Shown: in pieces, positions 26,524-34,878 of the stretch
How the letters are laid out: each line of letters begins with the position of its first letter
Numbering within the stretch: the first letter of the stretch is position 1
Origin: JAGOEF01 sp964511665
GTDB lineage: Bacteria; Bacteroidota; Bacteroidia; Bacteroidales; ML635J-15
Direction of reading: 5' to 3'
Assembly (NCBI GenBank): GCA_964511665.1
Contig: CAZEHA010000020.1
Span: forward strand, 1-51,278
DNA length: 51,278 nucleotides
Notes under the pieces: model-generated
The model's input: only the letters and a program-made list of their open reading frames with translations
The model's database searches: none
What the model was told of the DNA's origin: nothing
Translations under genes and position numbers: made by a program

Positions 26524-29500
26524 TTATTTCAATTCTTTCTTTTCTTTACGCTTCATCAGTTCGTAGGTAACCGGTGTAGCAATAAATATGGATGAGTATG
26601 TACCTATAAGAATCCCGACAATAATAGCGAAAATAAACCCGCGTATTACTTCTCCGCCGAAAATAAAGATGGCCAGCAATACCAGCAAGGTGGTAAGTGA
26701 GGTTCCCACCGTACGACTCAGGGTGCTGTTCATGGCGCGATTCATAGTTTCTTTGCGGTCACGCTTTTTAAACTCGTTGAGGAACTCTCTGATGCGGTCG
26801 AATACTACCACTGTATCGTTGATTGAATACCCTACCACCGTAAGGATAGCTGCAATAAATGCCTGGTCGATTTCGAGAGAGAACGGCATTATTGAATACA
26901 GCAGCGAATATAGCCCGAGCACAATAGTAACGTCGTGAATCAATGCAGCCACAGCACCCATAGAATATTGCCACTTCTTGAATCGGATTAGGATATAAAT
27001 AAATATTACAATAAGCGCCAGTACAATGGCCACAATCGATTTCGATTTAATATCGTCGGCAACTGCAGGCCCTACTTTTTGCGAACTTTGACGATAGTCG
27101 GCCAGGAACTCCTCTTTGCTTGTTTTTTCGGGCAACAATGGTTTTAAGCCAACATAAAGCAACGAATCGACAATTTCGTCGGCGCTGCGGTCGGGAGAGT
27201 CAATTAAATATTTTGTAGAAATTTTTACTTGATTAGAAGCCCCAAATGTTTTCACAATAGGTGCTTCGTCGTTGAACATAGGTTTCAACATTTTGGATAT
27301 TTCCTCGGCAGACACATTTTTGTCGAAACGCACAATATAATTGCGACCACCGGCAAAATCGATACCCGGATTCAAACCACGTGTGGTTAGCGACACAATA
27401 GAAATTACAATAAGGAAGGCCGACACAATATAGAATGGTTTACGTCGATCGAGAAACTGAAAGTTCACTTTGGTAAATGCATTGCGGCTTAGCTTTGTTT
27501 CGAAATTCAGTTTACGTCCACGTTTTATTGAGGTTTCGAATACCAGACGGGTAAGGAAAATAGCCGAGAACAATGAGGCTACAATACCAATCATAAGGGT
27601 AGTAGCAAAACCCTGAATTGGGCCTACGCCAAAATTAAAAAGAATGATGGCAATAAGCAAGGTGGTAATATTCGCATCGATAATAGCCGAATACGCGTTT
27701 TTATAACCATCTTTTATAGCCATCGGAAGGGCTTTCCCCGTTCTCAGTTCTTCGCGAATACGCTCGAAAATAAGAATATTGGCATCTACCGACATACCTA
27801 TGGTGAGCACTACCCCAGCAATACCCGGAAGTGTAAGCACCGCGCCAAACGAAGCCAGCACACCCATGATAAAGAATAGGTTGGCAATAAGAGCCATATC
27901 GGCTGTTAAACCCGGACGACCGTAGTACACAAACATGTAAATCAACACAATGATAAAAGCAATGATGAAGGAGTTGAGACCCGAGGTCACTGCTTTTTGC
28001 CCCAACGACGGCCCAACAATTTCTTCGGACAGGATGTGTGCAGGAGCGGGCATTTTACCCGATTTAAGCACGTTTGCAAGGTCTTTTGCTTCGTTAATGG
28101 AAAAGTTCCCTGTAATAGAGCTGCGACCTCCCTTAATTTCGTTTTGCACTGTTGGGTACGAATACACATAACCATCGAGAACAATAGCAATACTGCGTCC
28201 TTTGTTAACACGGGTAATGCGCGCCCATTCGTTGGCACCACGACTATCCATAACCATAGTAACTTCGGCATAAGCCGTTCCCTGACCAAACTCTTCGCGG
28301 GCATTGGTTATTACATCGCCACCCAAGGCACAGCCACTGGTTTTACTATCGCGTTTCAGAGCAATAAGTTCATAATAATCGGGAGCGTTTTCAAGTGGTT
28401 TAAACGACCAGGATAACATGAGGTCTTCGGCAAGAAATTCACTTATTTTTTTGTCGCGCAATATGCGGTTTATTTTGGCTGTATCTTTAATATGAGCTCT
28501 TCCCACAACAGGCCCCGGCATTAATTCACCTTGCTGTGTCATATTAGGAACGAGGAGTTCGAAGAAAGGATTTTGAGCTTCAGCCACAGGAGTTTGTGCT
28601 TTTTCGGTTTTTGCCTTAGCTGTGTCGGTGCTTGTATTGGAATCGAGTTTCAACAAATCGTCGTCGTCGAGAATAATGTTTTGGTTATCGGCAGCAGGCA
28701 CAGGCTCGGAGACTGCAAGCTGCTTAGTTGTATCGGGTTCCTCGGGCATATCGGTTTTTGCCAAAAAGGCATTGATTTGCTCGAGCGATTTAAATACTTC
28801 GCTGTTTTCGTAGGTCTCCCAGAATTCGAGTAAGGCTGTTCCCTGAAGGAGTTTACGAACACGTTCGGGGTCTTTGATACCCGGCAACTCAATATGAAAG
28901 CGTCCCTTAATGGCAAAATCTTCTTGAATGTTGGGCTGCACCACGCCAAAATGGTCGATACGCTTACGGAGTACTTCGTTGGCATTACCAATGGCTGCAC
29001 TATACTCTTCGCGAAGATATGCAATTACCTCGTTATTAGTCGACTGAATGGTAATGCTACCCTTGTTCTCGGAAGTAATGAATAACTCGGCCAGTGGTTT
29101 TCCCTTTGACACATCGTTGTAGGCTGCCGCAAACAAATTCACAAATCCTTCGTTGCTGGCCACTTGCTTCTGCAAGGCAATCTGTATTGCCACATTCATC
29201 AGCGAGTCGTTCTTGTTGTTCGACAGGGCTTTTATAATGTCGGAAGCCGACACCTCGATAGTAACGTTCATTCCGCCCTTAAGGTCAAGGCCCAAATTGA
29301 GTTCACGTTCACGCAATTCTTTGTATGTGTAGTTTTTGAACATCCAAAAAACGACTTCCCCCGACAACGAATCGAGGTAGGAACGCTGGATGGAGTCGAC
29401 AATATGTGCTTTTTCGAGATCATCCACTTTCAGGTTCATTGCCTTGAACTTTGTTTCGGCAAACTCGGCAGCACGATTCGAAATCTGATTCGACCTTATG

Positions 29501-29574
29501 GTAAACGACAGGTAGTAAAGACAAATCAGCGATAGTAAAACAGCCACCAAAATAACAGCACCTTTATTACGCAT
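26524..29574 (-). CDS. secDF: Fused protein-export membrane protein SecDF
   Basis: The 1,016-residue inner-membrane protein uses proton flow to pull proteins from the SecYEG channel. The SecD half (about 1-640) has an N-terminal membrane helix, LNLGLDLKGGMNVTIEVS, a large periplasmic domain with a low-complexity acidic insert (about 275-330, rich in D, T, P, A), and GIAGVVLTIGMSVDANILIFERIREEL. The SecF half (about 690-1016) has TRGLNPGIDFAGGRNYIVRF and GYSINDTVVVFDRIREF. The single-chain fusion is normal in Bacteroidota. Its promoter lies at 29620-29652. Confidence 0.97.
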   Translation of the reverse strand: MRNKGAVILVAVLLSLICLYYLSFTIRSNQISNRAAEFAETKFKAMNLKVDDLEKAHIVDSIQRSYLDSLSGEVVFWMFKNYTYKELRERELNLGLDLKGGMNVTIEVSASDIIKALSNNKNDSLMNVAIQIALQKQVASNEGFVNLFAAAYNDVSKGKPLAELFITSENKGSITIQSTNNEVIAYLREEYSAAIGNANEVLRKRIDHFGVVQPNIQEDFAIKGRFHIELPGIKDPERVRKLLQGTALLEFWETYENSEVFKSLEQINAFLAKTDMPEEPDTTKQLAVSEPVPAADNQNIILDDDDLLKLDSNTSTDTAKAKTEKAQTPVAEAQNPFFELLVPNMTQQGELMPGPVVGRAHIKDTAKINRILRDKKISEFLAEDLMLSWSFKPLENAPDYYELIALKRDSKTSGCALGGDVITNAREEFGQGTAYAEVTMVMDSRGANEWARITRVNKGRSIAIVLDGYVYSYPTVQNEIKGGRSSITGNFSINEAKDLANVLKSGKMPAPAHILSEEIVGPSLGQKAVTSGLNSFIIAFIIVLIYMFVYYGRPGLTADMALIANLFFIMGVLASFGAVLTLPGIAGVVLTIGMSVDANILIFERIREELRTGKALPMAIKDGYKNAYSAIIDANITTLLIAIILFNFGVGPIQGFATTLMIGIVASLFSAIFLTRLVFETSIKRGRKLNFETKLSRNAFTKVNFQFLDRRKPFYIVSAFLIVISIVSLTTRGLNPGIDFAGGRNYIVRFDKNVSAEEISKMLKPMFNDEAPIVKTFGASNQVKISTKYLIDSPDRSADEIVDSLLYVGLKPLLPEKTSKEEFLADYRQSSQKVGPAVADDIKSKSIVAIVLALIVIFIYILIRFKKWQYSMGAVAALIHDVTIVLGLYSLLYSIMPFSLEIDQAFIAAILTVVGYSINDTVVVFDRIREFLNEFKKRDRKETMNRAMNSTLSRTVGTSLTTLLVLLAIFIFGGEVIRGFIFAIIVGILIGTYSSIFIATPVTYELMKRKEKKELK

Positions 29575-29619
29575 TTCTTTTAATTTTTAAATGTTTAAAC
29601 TTCTTTTTTTAATAGCCTG

Positions 29620-29652
29620 CAAATATAGACTTTTTTTTAAAAAACACCCAAA
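29620..29652 (-). promoter_or_regulatory. Bacteroidota -33/-7 promoter for secDF
   Basis: On the minus strand TTTG (29652-29649), a 21-base gap and TATATTTG (29627-29620) give an exact match to the TTTG-N19-21-TAnnTTTG consensus. It is the best promoter match I found in the window. Its upstream half overlaps the last codons of the retropepsin gene. The leader to the secDF ATG is about 40 bases. Confidence 0.7.
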
Positions 29653-30101
29653 TCTGTTCCTTTATTTAGACACAAGCTTAACTGCCCTGTTCCAAAGTCA
29701 AGTTGAGCCTGATACCGCATCAGAAAATTTGCACCAAGAATCGCCGAAATCTCACGAATATTCATTGCCCTATACATGGAATTGATATGGTCGAACGACA
29801 TGAACAGTGCCTTTTGGTTCCTGAAAACCATCTTGCCGATTCTGAAGCAATTGATGTTGGCCGAAAACAAATTGTTGATTTCGGCATTAATCCCCGACGA
29901 TTGGCTCAGTTCAACAACCCTTTCGAACTGCAAACCGGCAAACAGGATGCTGCTGTAATCGAAAACCGACCGGCTCGCCCCTGTATCGATAAGCATATTA
30001 ATTTTTTTTCGACCCACATAAGCACTCACAAACACATGTATTCCAAAACTATCGACATTCACAATGCGCAGAGGGATGCTATCGTATTGCATATCACTCA
30101 T
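29637..30101 (-). CDS. Retropepsin-like aspartic protease
   Basis: The protein has 154 residues from ATG 30101, chosen because it overlaps the antiporter stop by eight bases; the frame extends upstream inside the antiporter gene but with shadow-like sequence. One catalytic motif is present, NMLIDTGASRSVFD with Asp39-Thr-Gly, as in single-domain retropepsins that dimerise. The C-terminal ISAILGANFLMRYQAQLDFG matches the ILG-x-x-FL-x-x-Y-x-x-x-x-D-F strand of the family. No signal peptide is seen, so the enzyme is probably cytosolic. Substrates are unknown. Coupling to the antiporter gene suggests the same transcript. Confidence 0.82.
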   Translation of the reverse strand: MSDMQYDSIPLRIVNVDSFGIHVFVSAYVGRKKINMLIDTGASRSVFDYSSILFAGLQFERVVELSQSSGINAEINNLFSANINCFRIGKMVFRNQKALFMSFDHINSMYRAMNIREISAILGANFLMRYQAQLDFGTGQLSLCLNKGTDLGVF

Positions 30102-31479
30102 GCGTTGGGGTTGGAGTTGTGGTTTCGGCATCTGTATCTGTGTCGGGCTGAGTGTTTTCAGAAGGCTCTTCGTCAGCTTGCTCTGCATTGGTTTCGTCAG
30201 TTGCAGGTTGAGAAGCACTATCACCTGAAGATGTGTCCTCAATTGATTTGTCTTCTTTCGATTTACGGCCTAACAATTTATGATAGAAAAACGGGTCTTT
30301 GCTTGCCATCATTACCAAAATACTACAAATTAAAATACTAAGCAGAACAACAGCATAACCCACATCCTGAATTTTTTCGCCATAAGGCAATCCCAACTGA
30401 AAAGGCAAAGATGCAAGCACTGCTGCCACCAATCCTTTGGGCGTCATAACCGACATAATGCTAATTTCTTTGGGAGAAACACCTTTGCGTACAAACAGTC
30501 TTATTCCAATAGGCCTTGCAAGTATAATAAGCACTACAACGAGAAGTGCAAACAAGTACACATCAATACTTCCGAATTTAATACTCACGCCTACATACAC
30601 AAAAAAATAGGTCTGCAGAATAAATACGATTTCCGAAAAGAAGCTCTTTTCGTTGGTGTGCAACGACCCAATTGGTTGGCGAATAAGTCGCTTAACCAAA
30701 CTCATATTTTTGATAGATTCTGTATTGCCCAAAACAATCCCAAAACACAATGCTGCAATTCCTCCGTTCAGTTGCAATAGCTCTACAATGCTATACACCA
30801 CAAATAAAAATGCAAGGCTTGTAAACATAGAGTTTTTGGCACCTCTAATAAAATCGAGTAATAATGACCACAAAAAACCTGCGGCCAGACCAATGAGTGC
30901 AGCAAACAAAAACGACTTCCACATCGAATTCAGTATGCTGCCGATATCGAGGGCTCCAACCTTAAGGCCTTCGAGTGCAGCCAAGCCAACTACCAGGCAC
31001 AGCACATCGCTTAAGGCCGACTCGAGCAATAGCACATTATTGCTTTTTTCGCTCAACTTCATTTGCTTCAGCATAGGAATGACTACTGCCGAAGAGGTTC
31101 CACCAATTATAGAGCCCATAAAAACAGCACTCGTCCAATCGAAGCCGAGTAAGAACTTTGTTAAAAAAGATGTAACAATAAGGGTGGCTATAAAGTTGAA
31201 AACCGTTATCAATGTAGCTGATGCTATTGCCTTCTTTATTTCGCCAAACTTCAGATTCACACCACTTTCGAAGATGATTACTACAAGGGTTACAGTTGTA
31301 AACACACTGCCCACACGACCAAAGAACTGCCTTTCGTCGAAAAAGAACCCGGCAATAATACCAATAAGCAGCAACAGTAAAACATTGGGTATTTTGGTAC
31401 GGTCGAATATTGCATTAAAAAAATGAGCACAAAATATTAATGCACCCAAAAACAATACTACGAGGAGAATGCTATCCAT
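30094..31479 (-). CDS. Cation:proton antiporter (CPA family)
   Basis: The 461-residue protein has about 12 membrane helices over residues 1-400. It opens DSILLVVLFLGALIFCAHFF and contains IPNVLLLLLIGIIAGFF, MGSIIGGTSSAVVIPML and ALSDVLCLVVGLAAL, the pattern of monovalent cation/H+ exchangers of the NhaP/Kef type. The final 55 residues or so form a hydrophilic, acidic low-complexity tail rich in E, D, T, S and P, with no TrkA-type regulatory domain. It may exchange Na+ or K+ for H+; the ion is not decided. A matching promoter lies at 31506-31535. Confidence 0.9.
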   Translation of the reverse strand: MDSILLVVLFLGALIFCAHFFNAIFDRTKIPNVLLLLLIGIIAGFFFDERQFFGRVGSVFTTVTLVVIIFESGVNLKFGEIKKAIASATLITVFNFIATLIVTSFLTKFLLGFDWTSAVFMGSIIGGTSSAVVIPMLKQMKLSEKSNNVLLLESALSDVLCLVVGLAALEGLKVGALDIGSILNSMWKSFLFAALIGLAAGFLWSLLLDFIRGAKNSMFTSLAFLFVVYSIVELLQLNGGIAALCFGIVLGNTESIKNMSLVKRLIRQPIGSLHTNEKSFFSEIVFILQTYFFVYVGVSIKFGSIDVYLFALLVVVLIILARPIGIRLFVRKGVSPKEISIMSVMTPKGLVAAVLASLPFQLGLPYGEKIQDVGYAVVLLSILICSILVMMASKDPFFYHKLLGRKSKEDKSIEDTSSGDSASQPATDETNAEQADEEPSENTQPDTDTDAETTTPTPTHE

Positions 31480-31505
31480 AAACTAAATATTTTTTTTGAC
31501 CGGTA

Positions 31506-31535
31506 CAAAAATAATTAAACTTCGGTTAAACCAAA
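31506..31535 (-). promoter_or_regulatory. Bacteroidota -33/-7 promoter for the antiporter
   Basis: On the minus strand TTTG (31535-31532), an 18-base gap and TATTTTTG (31513-31506) lie 27 bases upstream of the antiporter ATG at 31479. It likely drives the antiporter/retropepsin pair. Confidence 0.6.
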
Positions 31536-31581
31536 TAATCGCGCAAATGTCAAAGTAAATGTAATATTAATTGACAAAAAA

Positions 31582-32061
31582 ATGAAAACAAAACTAATGA
31601 TTGTAAGTATTGTGCTTGTTTGTTTTACATTAACAAGCCTTGCGCAGGAAAAACCGGCCGATTGCCGGCACGAGAAAAACAAAAAAGAGTGTAACATCGA
31701 AGGCCTTACAGAACAACAGAGCGATGCCATTAAAGCAATCAGAACAGAAATGCGCAACAATAACACGCAACTGAAAGCTGATTTAGAAATTAAAAAAGCA
31801 GAACTCAACAAGATGTTGCTTCAAGAAAAACCTGCCGAAAAAGAAATTGACAAGAAAATTGAGGAAATCGGCAGTATTAAAACACAAATCATGAAGAACA
31901 AAACCCACGCCGACATAAAAATAAAAGCCCAGCTTACGCCCGAGCAACGTATGCAGTACGATATGCATCACACAAAAAAGGGGCACAAACCCCATCCGCA
32001 AAAAGATATGCAAAACAAAAAGATGCATAAAGACAACGACTGCCCGCATCACAATAAATAG
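31582..32061 (+). CDS. Exported Spy/CpxP-like small helical protein with His-rich tail
   Basis: The protein has 159 residues. A signal peptide ends at SLAQ (about residue 21). The mature part is almost all charged helix: EGLTEQQSDAIKAIRTEM, then long Lys/Glu helices and a second LTPEQRMQYD, the paired LT-x-x-Q motif of Spy/CpxP-type periplasmic chaperones and related metal-sensing proteins. The last 35 residues are rich in His, Lys and Met (MHHTKKGHKPHPQ, DNDCPHHNK) and could bind metal. A strong hairpin follows the gene, so it is likely monocistronic. Confidence 0.75.
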   Translation: MKTKLMIVSIVLVCFTLTSLAQEKPADCRHEKNKKECNIEGLTEQQSDAIKAIRTEMRNNNTQLKADLEIKKAELNKMLLQEKPAEKEIDKKIEEIGSIKTQIMKNKTHADIKIKAQLTPEQRMQYDMHHTKKGHKPHPQKDMQNKKMHKDNDCPHHNK

Positions 32062-32080
32062 CCCACTTTGCTGCGGAACT

Positions 32081-32125
32081 AATAAAAACTGCCTGTTTTT
32101 ATAAAACTAACGGGCAGTTTTTATT
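32081..32125 (+). terminator. Hairpin terminator
   Basis: The arms at 32081-32097 and 32109-32125 (AATAAAAACTGCCTGTT with AACGGGCAGTTTTTATT) pair with a single interruption and an 11-base loop, ending in a T-run. It follows the Spy-like gene by 20 bases. Confidence 0.85.
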
Positions 32126-32190
32126 ATGTTTGTATCGTAGCTTTGGTTAGGTTTTTGAGCATATAAGTAAGGGCGCATAATTACAGCTTT

Positions 32191-32982
32191 ATGAAATTAA
32201 TTAGCATAATAGTTATTTTCTTAGTATTCTGCTTAGGCCTACAGGCTCAATGGGATCAAATAAAAGAAGTAGAAATCGGTACCGGAGTTTTTCATGTTGA
32301 TTTTTCGGGCAACATCTATCTGGTTGATAACAGCAGCATAAAAAAACTCGATTCAGAAGGAAAAACTGCCAACACATACACCAACAGCATGTTTGGAGCC
32401 ATTCATTCGGTTGATGTAAGCAATCCGTTTAGAATTTTACTGTTTTACGCCGATTTCAACTATGTGATATTTCTCGACAACACATTGAGTATGCTTCGCG
32501 ACCCTATTGCGCTCGACAATGTGAACCTGTTGCGTCCCGAAGTATTGTGTTCGTCGCAAAAAGGCGGTTTTTGGGTGTACGACGGCATCGATTATCGCAT
32601 AAAATACTTCAACAATCAACTCGAAAAACAGAACGAAAGTAACAGTATTGTTCTAAAACACAAAAACGACAAACCGGTGTTGCTTGCCGAATTTTCGGAT
32701 TATATATGCCTTGTGTTCGAAAAAAGCGGCGTTTTTGTTTTCGACAAATTTGCCGGATTCGTAATCAATATTAAAGTGCCCGGTATTAAAGCCATTTACG
32801 CAACCGACAATAGTTTTTTCTATATCACCGATTTATTGTACAAACTAAGTCCGATACAAGCCCCAGTTGCCATTACAACCCAAATACCTGAACAGGATTA
32901 TCGCTACATATCATATACAGGGCAACGACTATATATAGTTTTCAACAAAATTTTAAAAATTTATGCTCCGGTTGAAAACTAA
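32191..32982 (+). CDS. Exported protein of unknown function, beta-propeller-like
   Basis: The protein has 263 residues. A signal peptide ends around GLQAQ (residue 20). The rest consists of regularly spaced short strands, for example FHVDFSGNIYLVDNSSIKKLDSEGK and GGFWVYDGIDYRIKYFNNQL, which resembles the blades of an NHL/WD-type propeller. No catalytic motif and no T9SS tail. I do not recognise the family. It is predicted to be periplasmic. The kinase gene follows 55 bases later, possibly on the same transcript. Confidence 0.72.
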   Translation: MKLISIIVIFLVFCLGLQAQWDQIKEVEIGTGVFHVDFSGNIYLVDNSSIKKLDSEGKTANTYTNSMFGAIHSVDVSNPFRILLFYADFNYVIFLDNTLSMLRDPIALDNVNLLRPEVLCSSQKGGFWVYDGIDYRIKYFNNQLEKQNESNSIVLKHKNDKPVLLAEFSDYICLVFEKSGVFVFDKFAGFVINIKVPGIKAIYATDNSFFYITDLLYKLSPIQAPVAITTQIPEQDYRYISYTGQRLYIVFNKILKIYAPVEN

Positions 32983-33037
32983 TGCATTGCCAATACGTCA
33001 AAAAAATATATTTTAGTACGTCTGAAAATTACATATT

Positions 33038-33658
33038 ATGCATATAGCTATTGCAGGAAACATTGGATCCGGAAAAACTACACTTACACAGTTACTGGCA
33101 AAACATTACGCATGGTCGCCGCACTTCGAAGATGTTGAAGACAATCCGTATCTCGCCGATTTTTATGCCGACATGCAGCGTTGGTCGTTCAATTTACAGG
33201 TGTATTTTCTGAACAGCAGGTTCAGTCAGATTCTCGATATACGTAAATCGGGGAAAACGGTAATACAAGACCGAACTATTTATGAAGATGCATATATTTT
33301 TGCGCCCAACCTGCATTCGATGGGGTTAATGTCGACACGTGATTTCGACAATTACTTTTCGTTATTCAATTTGATGAGTTCGCTGGTTCAACCCCCCGAT
33401 TTGCTTATATATCTTAGAGCTTCGGTGCCCACACTGGTACAGCAAATACAGCAACGTGGCCGCAAATACGAAAACACGATACGGCTCGATTACCTGCAGC
33501 GGCTCAACGAACGTTACGAAGCATGGATAAATGGCTATAAACATGGTAAATTACTCATTGTAGAAGTTGACAACACCGACTTTACCCAAAATCAGGAAGA
33601 CCTACGCAGTGTGATTAATAAAATAGACGCCAACCTGCACGGTTTATTTCAGACCTAA
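33038..33658 (+). CDS. Deoxynucleoside kinase
   Basis: The 206-residue cytosolic enzyme is predicted to phosphorylate deoxynucleosides for salvage. The P-loop GNIGSGKTTL is at 7-16. EDVEDNPYLADFYAD includes the catalytic Glu region, RWSFNLQVYFLNSRF matches the substrate-binding Gln helix, and QDRTIYEDAYIFA carries the DR-S/T motif. QRGRKYENTIRLDYL is the lid with its arginines. This is the dCK/dGK (dNK) family, and substrate preference cannot be read from sequence. Confidence 0.93.
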   Translation: MHIAIAGNIGSGKTTLTQLLAKHYAWSPHFEDVEDNPYLADFYADMQRWSFNLQVYFLNSRFSQILDIRKSGKTVIQDRTIYEDAYIFAPNLHSMGLMSTRDFDNYFSLFNLMSSLVQPPDLLIYLRASVPTLVQQIQQRGRKYENTIRLDYLQRLNERYEAWINGYKHGKLLIVEVDNTDFTQNQEDLRSVINKIDANLHGLFQT

Positions 33659-33681
33659 GCCGCACTGCCATTCACAATAAA

Positions 33682-34806
33682 TCAGGCTTGCCTCAACAGC
33701 ACCATCAACGTAAATGCAAGGTCGGTAAAAATAATTTTAGGATTGCCGTTACGCTCTATATGGTAAGCTGCCTTGTCGAGTTCGTTGGCAATAGCTTCTA
33801 CGTTATTGTTTGTTATAAATGCAGAGAACTTCTTCGAAAAATCAACTTCTTGTTGAACCAAAAACGACAAATCGGGCAATTTGCTGTTCATTAAAAAATT
33901 ACCCCGCAACATTCGCAGGGCGTACTCAATAAATTCTTTTTGTTTTTCGCGACCAATTCCTGCCATGTTGCTCACCCATTTCACCATGTCGCCAACATTT
34001 TTGGCATAAGCCAAGCGCATCAGAGCAACAAAATTATTGAAGTTGAAAGTAAAATCGTTGCTTGCATCTATGTGGTTGCATGCTTCAAAATAATTTCCGG
34101 CCGACATCCTGCACACATCAATAGCTTCTGCTTGGTCAACTCCAAATTGTTTCATCAACCAGGCCGACAAGCTCTCTGAATCGATAGCCGGTATTTTACG
34201 GGGTTGTGCTCTCGACAAAATTGTGGGTAAAACATCTTCGTGTGTGTCGGCTACCAGAATAAACAAGGTCTTATCGGGTGGTTCTTCTAAAATTTTAAGA
34301 AGCTTATTGGCCGCTGCATTATTCATACGTTCGGGCAGCCAAACAATCATTACCTTATACTCGGCTTCAAAGGTTTTCAGGCTCAGTTTTCTGATTATTT
34401 CGCGCGCTTCATCGGCCATAATACTGCCCTGCTTGTTTTCGGCACCAATATGGTTGAGCCACATATTCAGGTTGAAATACGGGTTTTTTAAAACCATTTC
34501 TCTCCAGGCATCAATGTATGAATCGCTAACCGAAGCTTTTCCCTGACCCGATATTACAGGAAATACAAAATGCAGGTCGGGATGTACCAGTCGCGAATAC
34601 TTGTGACACGAGGGGCAGTTTCCGCAACTGTCGTCGGTTTTTTTACCGGTACAACTTATGTATTGCGCATAGGCAATGGCCAATGCCAGTTTACCACTTC
34701 CCTGAGGCCCATAAAACAATTGTGCATGACTTACCCTGTTTTCTTTCACAGTTTGAATAAGTTGCTGTTTTACTGTTTGTTGACCTATAACTTCGCTGAA
34801 CAACAT
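33682..34806 (-). CDS. holB: DNA polymerase III delta' subunit (clamp loader)
   Basis: The 374-residue AAA+ protein carries out the clamp-loading role that puts the beta sliding clamp on DNA. The opening FSEVIGQQTVKQQL and AQLFYGPQGSGKLALA show a P-loop in which the usual Thr/Ser after Lys is Leu, as expected for non-ATPase delta'. A zinc module with four Cys (ISCTGKKTDDSCGNCPSC) is present. Sensor 1 lies around LLKILEEPPDKTLFILVADTHEDVLPTILSRAQ. The C-terminal collar domain is less conserved. It follows sufD with a 72-base gap that contains a weak promoter-like sequence. Confidence 0.9.
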   Translation of the reverse strand: MLFSEVIGQQTVKQQLIQTVKENRVSHAQLFYGPQGSGKLALAIAYAQYISCTGKKTDDSCGNCPSCHKYSRLVHPDLHFVFPVISGQGKASVSDSYIDAWREMVLKNPYFNLNMWLNHIGAENKQGSIMADEAREIIRKLSLKTFEAEYKVMIVWLPERMNNAAANKLLKILEEPPDKTLFILVADTHEDVLPTILSRAQPRKIPAIDSESLSAWLMKQFGVDQAEAIDVCRMSAGNYFEACNHIDASNDFTFNFNNFVALMRLAYAKNVGDMVKWVSNMAGIGREKQKEFIEYALRMLRGNFLMNSKLPDLSFLVQQEVDFSKKFSAFITNNNVEAIANELDKAAYHIERNGNPKIIFTDLAFTLMVLLRQA

Positions 34807-34878
34807 AGTCTTGGTAAGTTTGTGGCAATATAATTAAAAAAAAACAAACCTGTTTGTGAGTTATATCCAAACCGAAAA

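Noticed and set aside
29703..30341. 212-codon plus-strand frame opposite the retropepsin and antiporter end
   Set aside because: It is antisense to two overlapping real genes and lacks any domain.
30653..31426. 257-codon plus-strand open frame opposite the antiporter
   Set aside because: It is fully antisense to a clear membrane protein gene, has low-complexity Lys/Ser/Thr/Pro-rich composition and no family motif.
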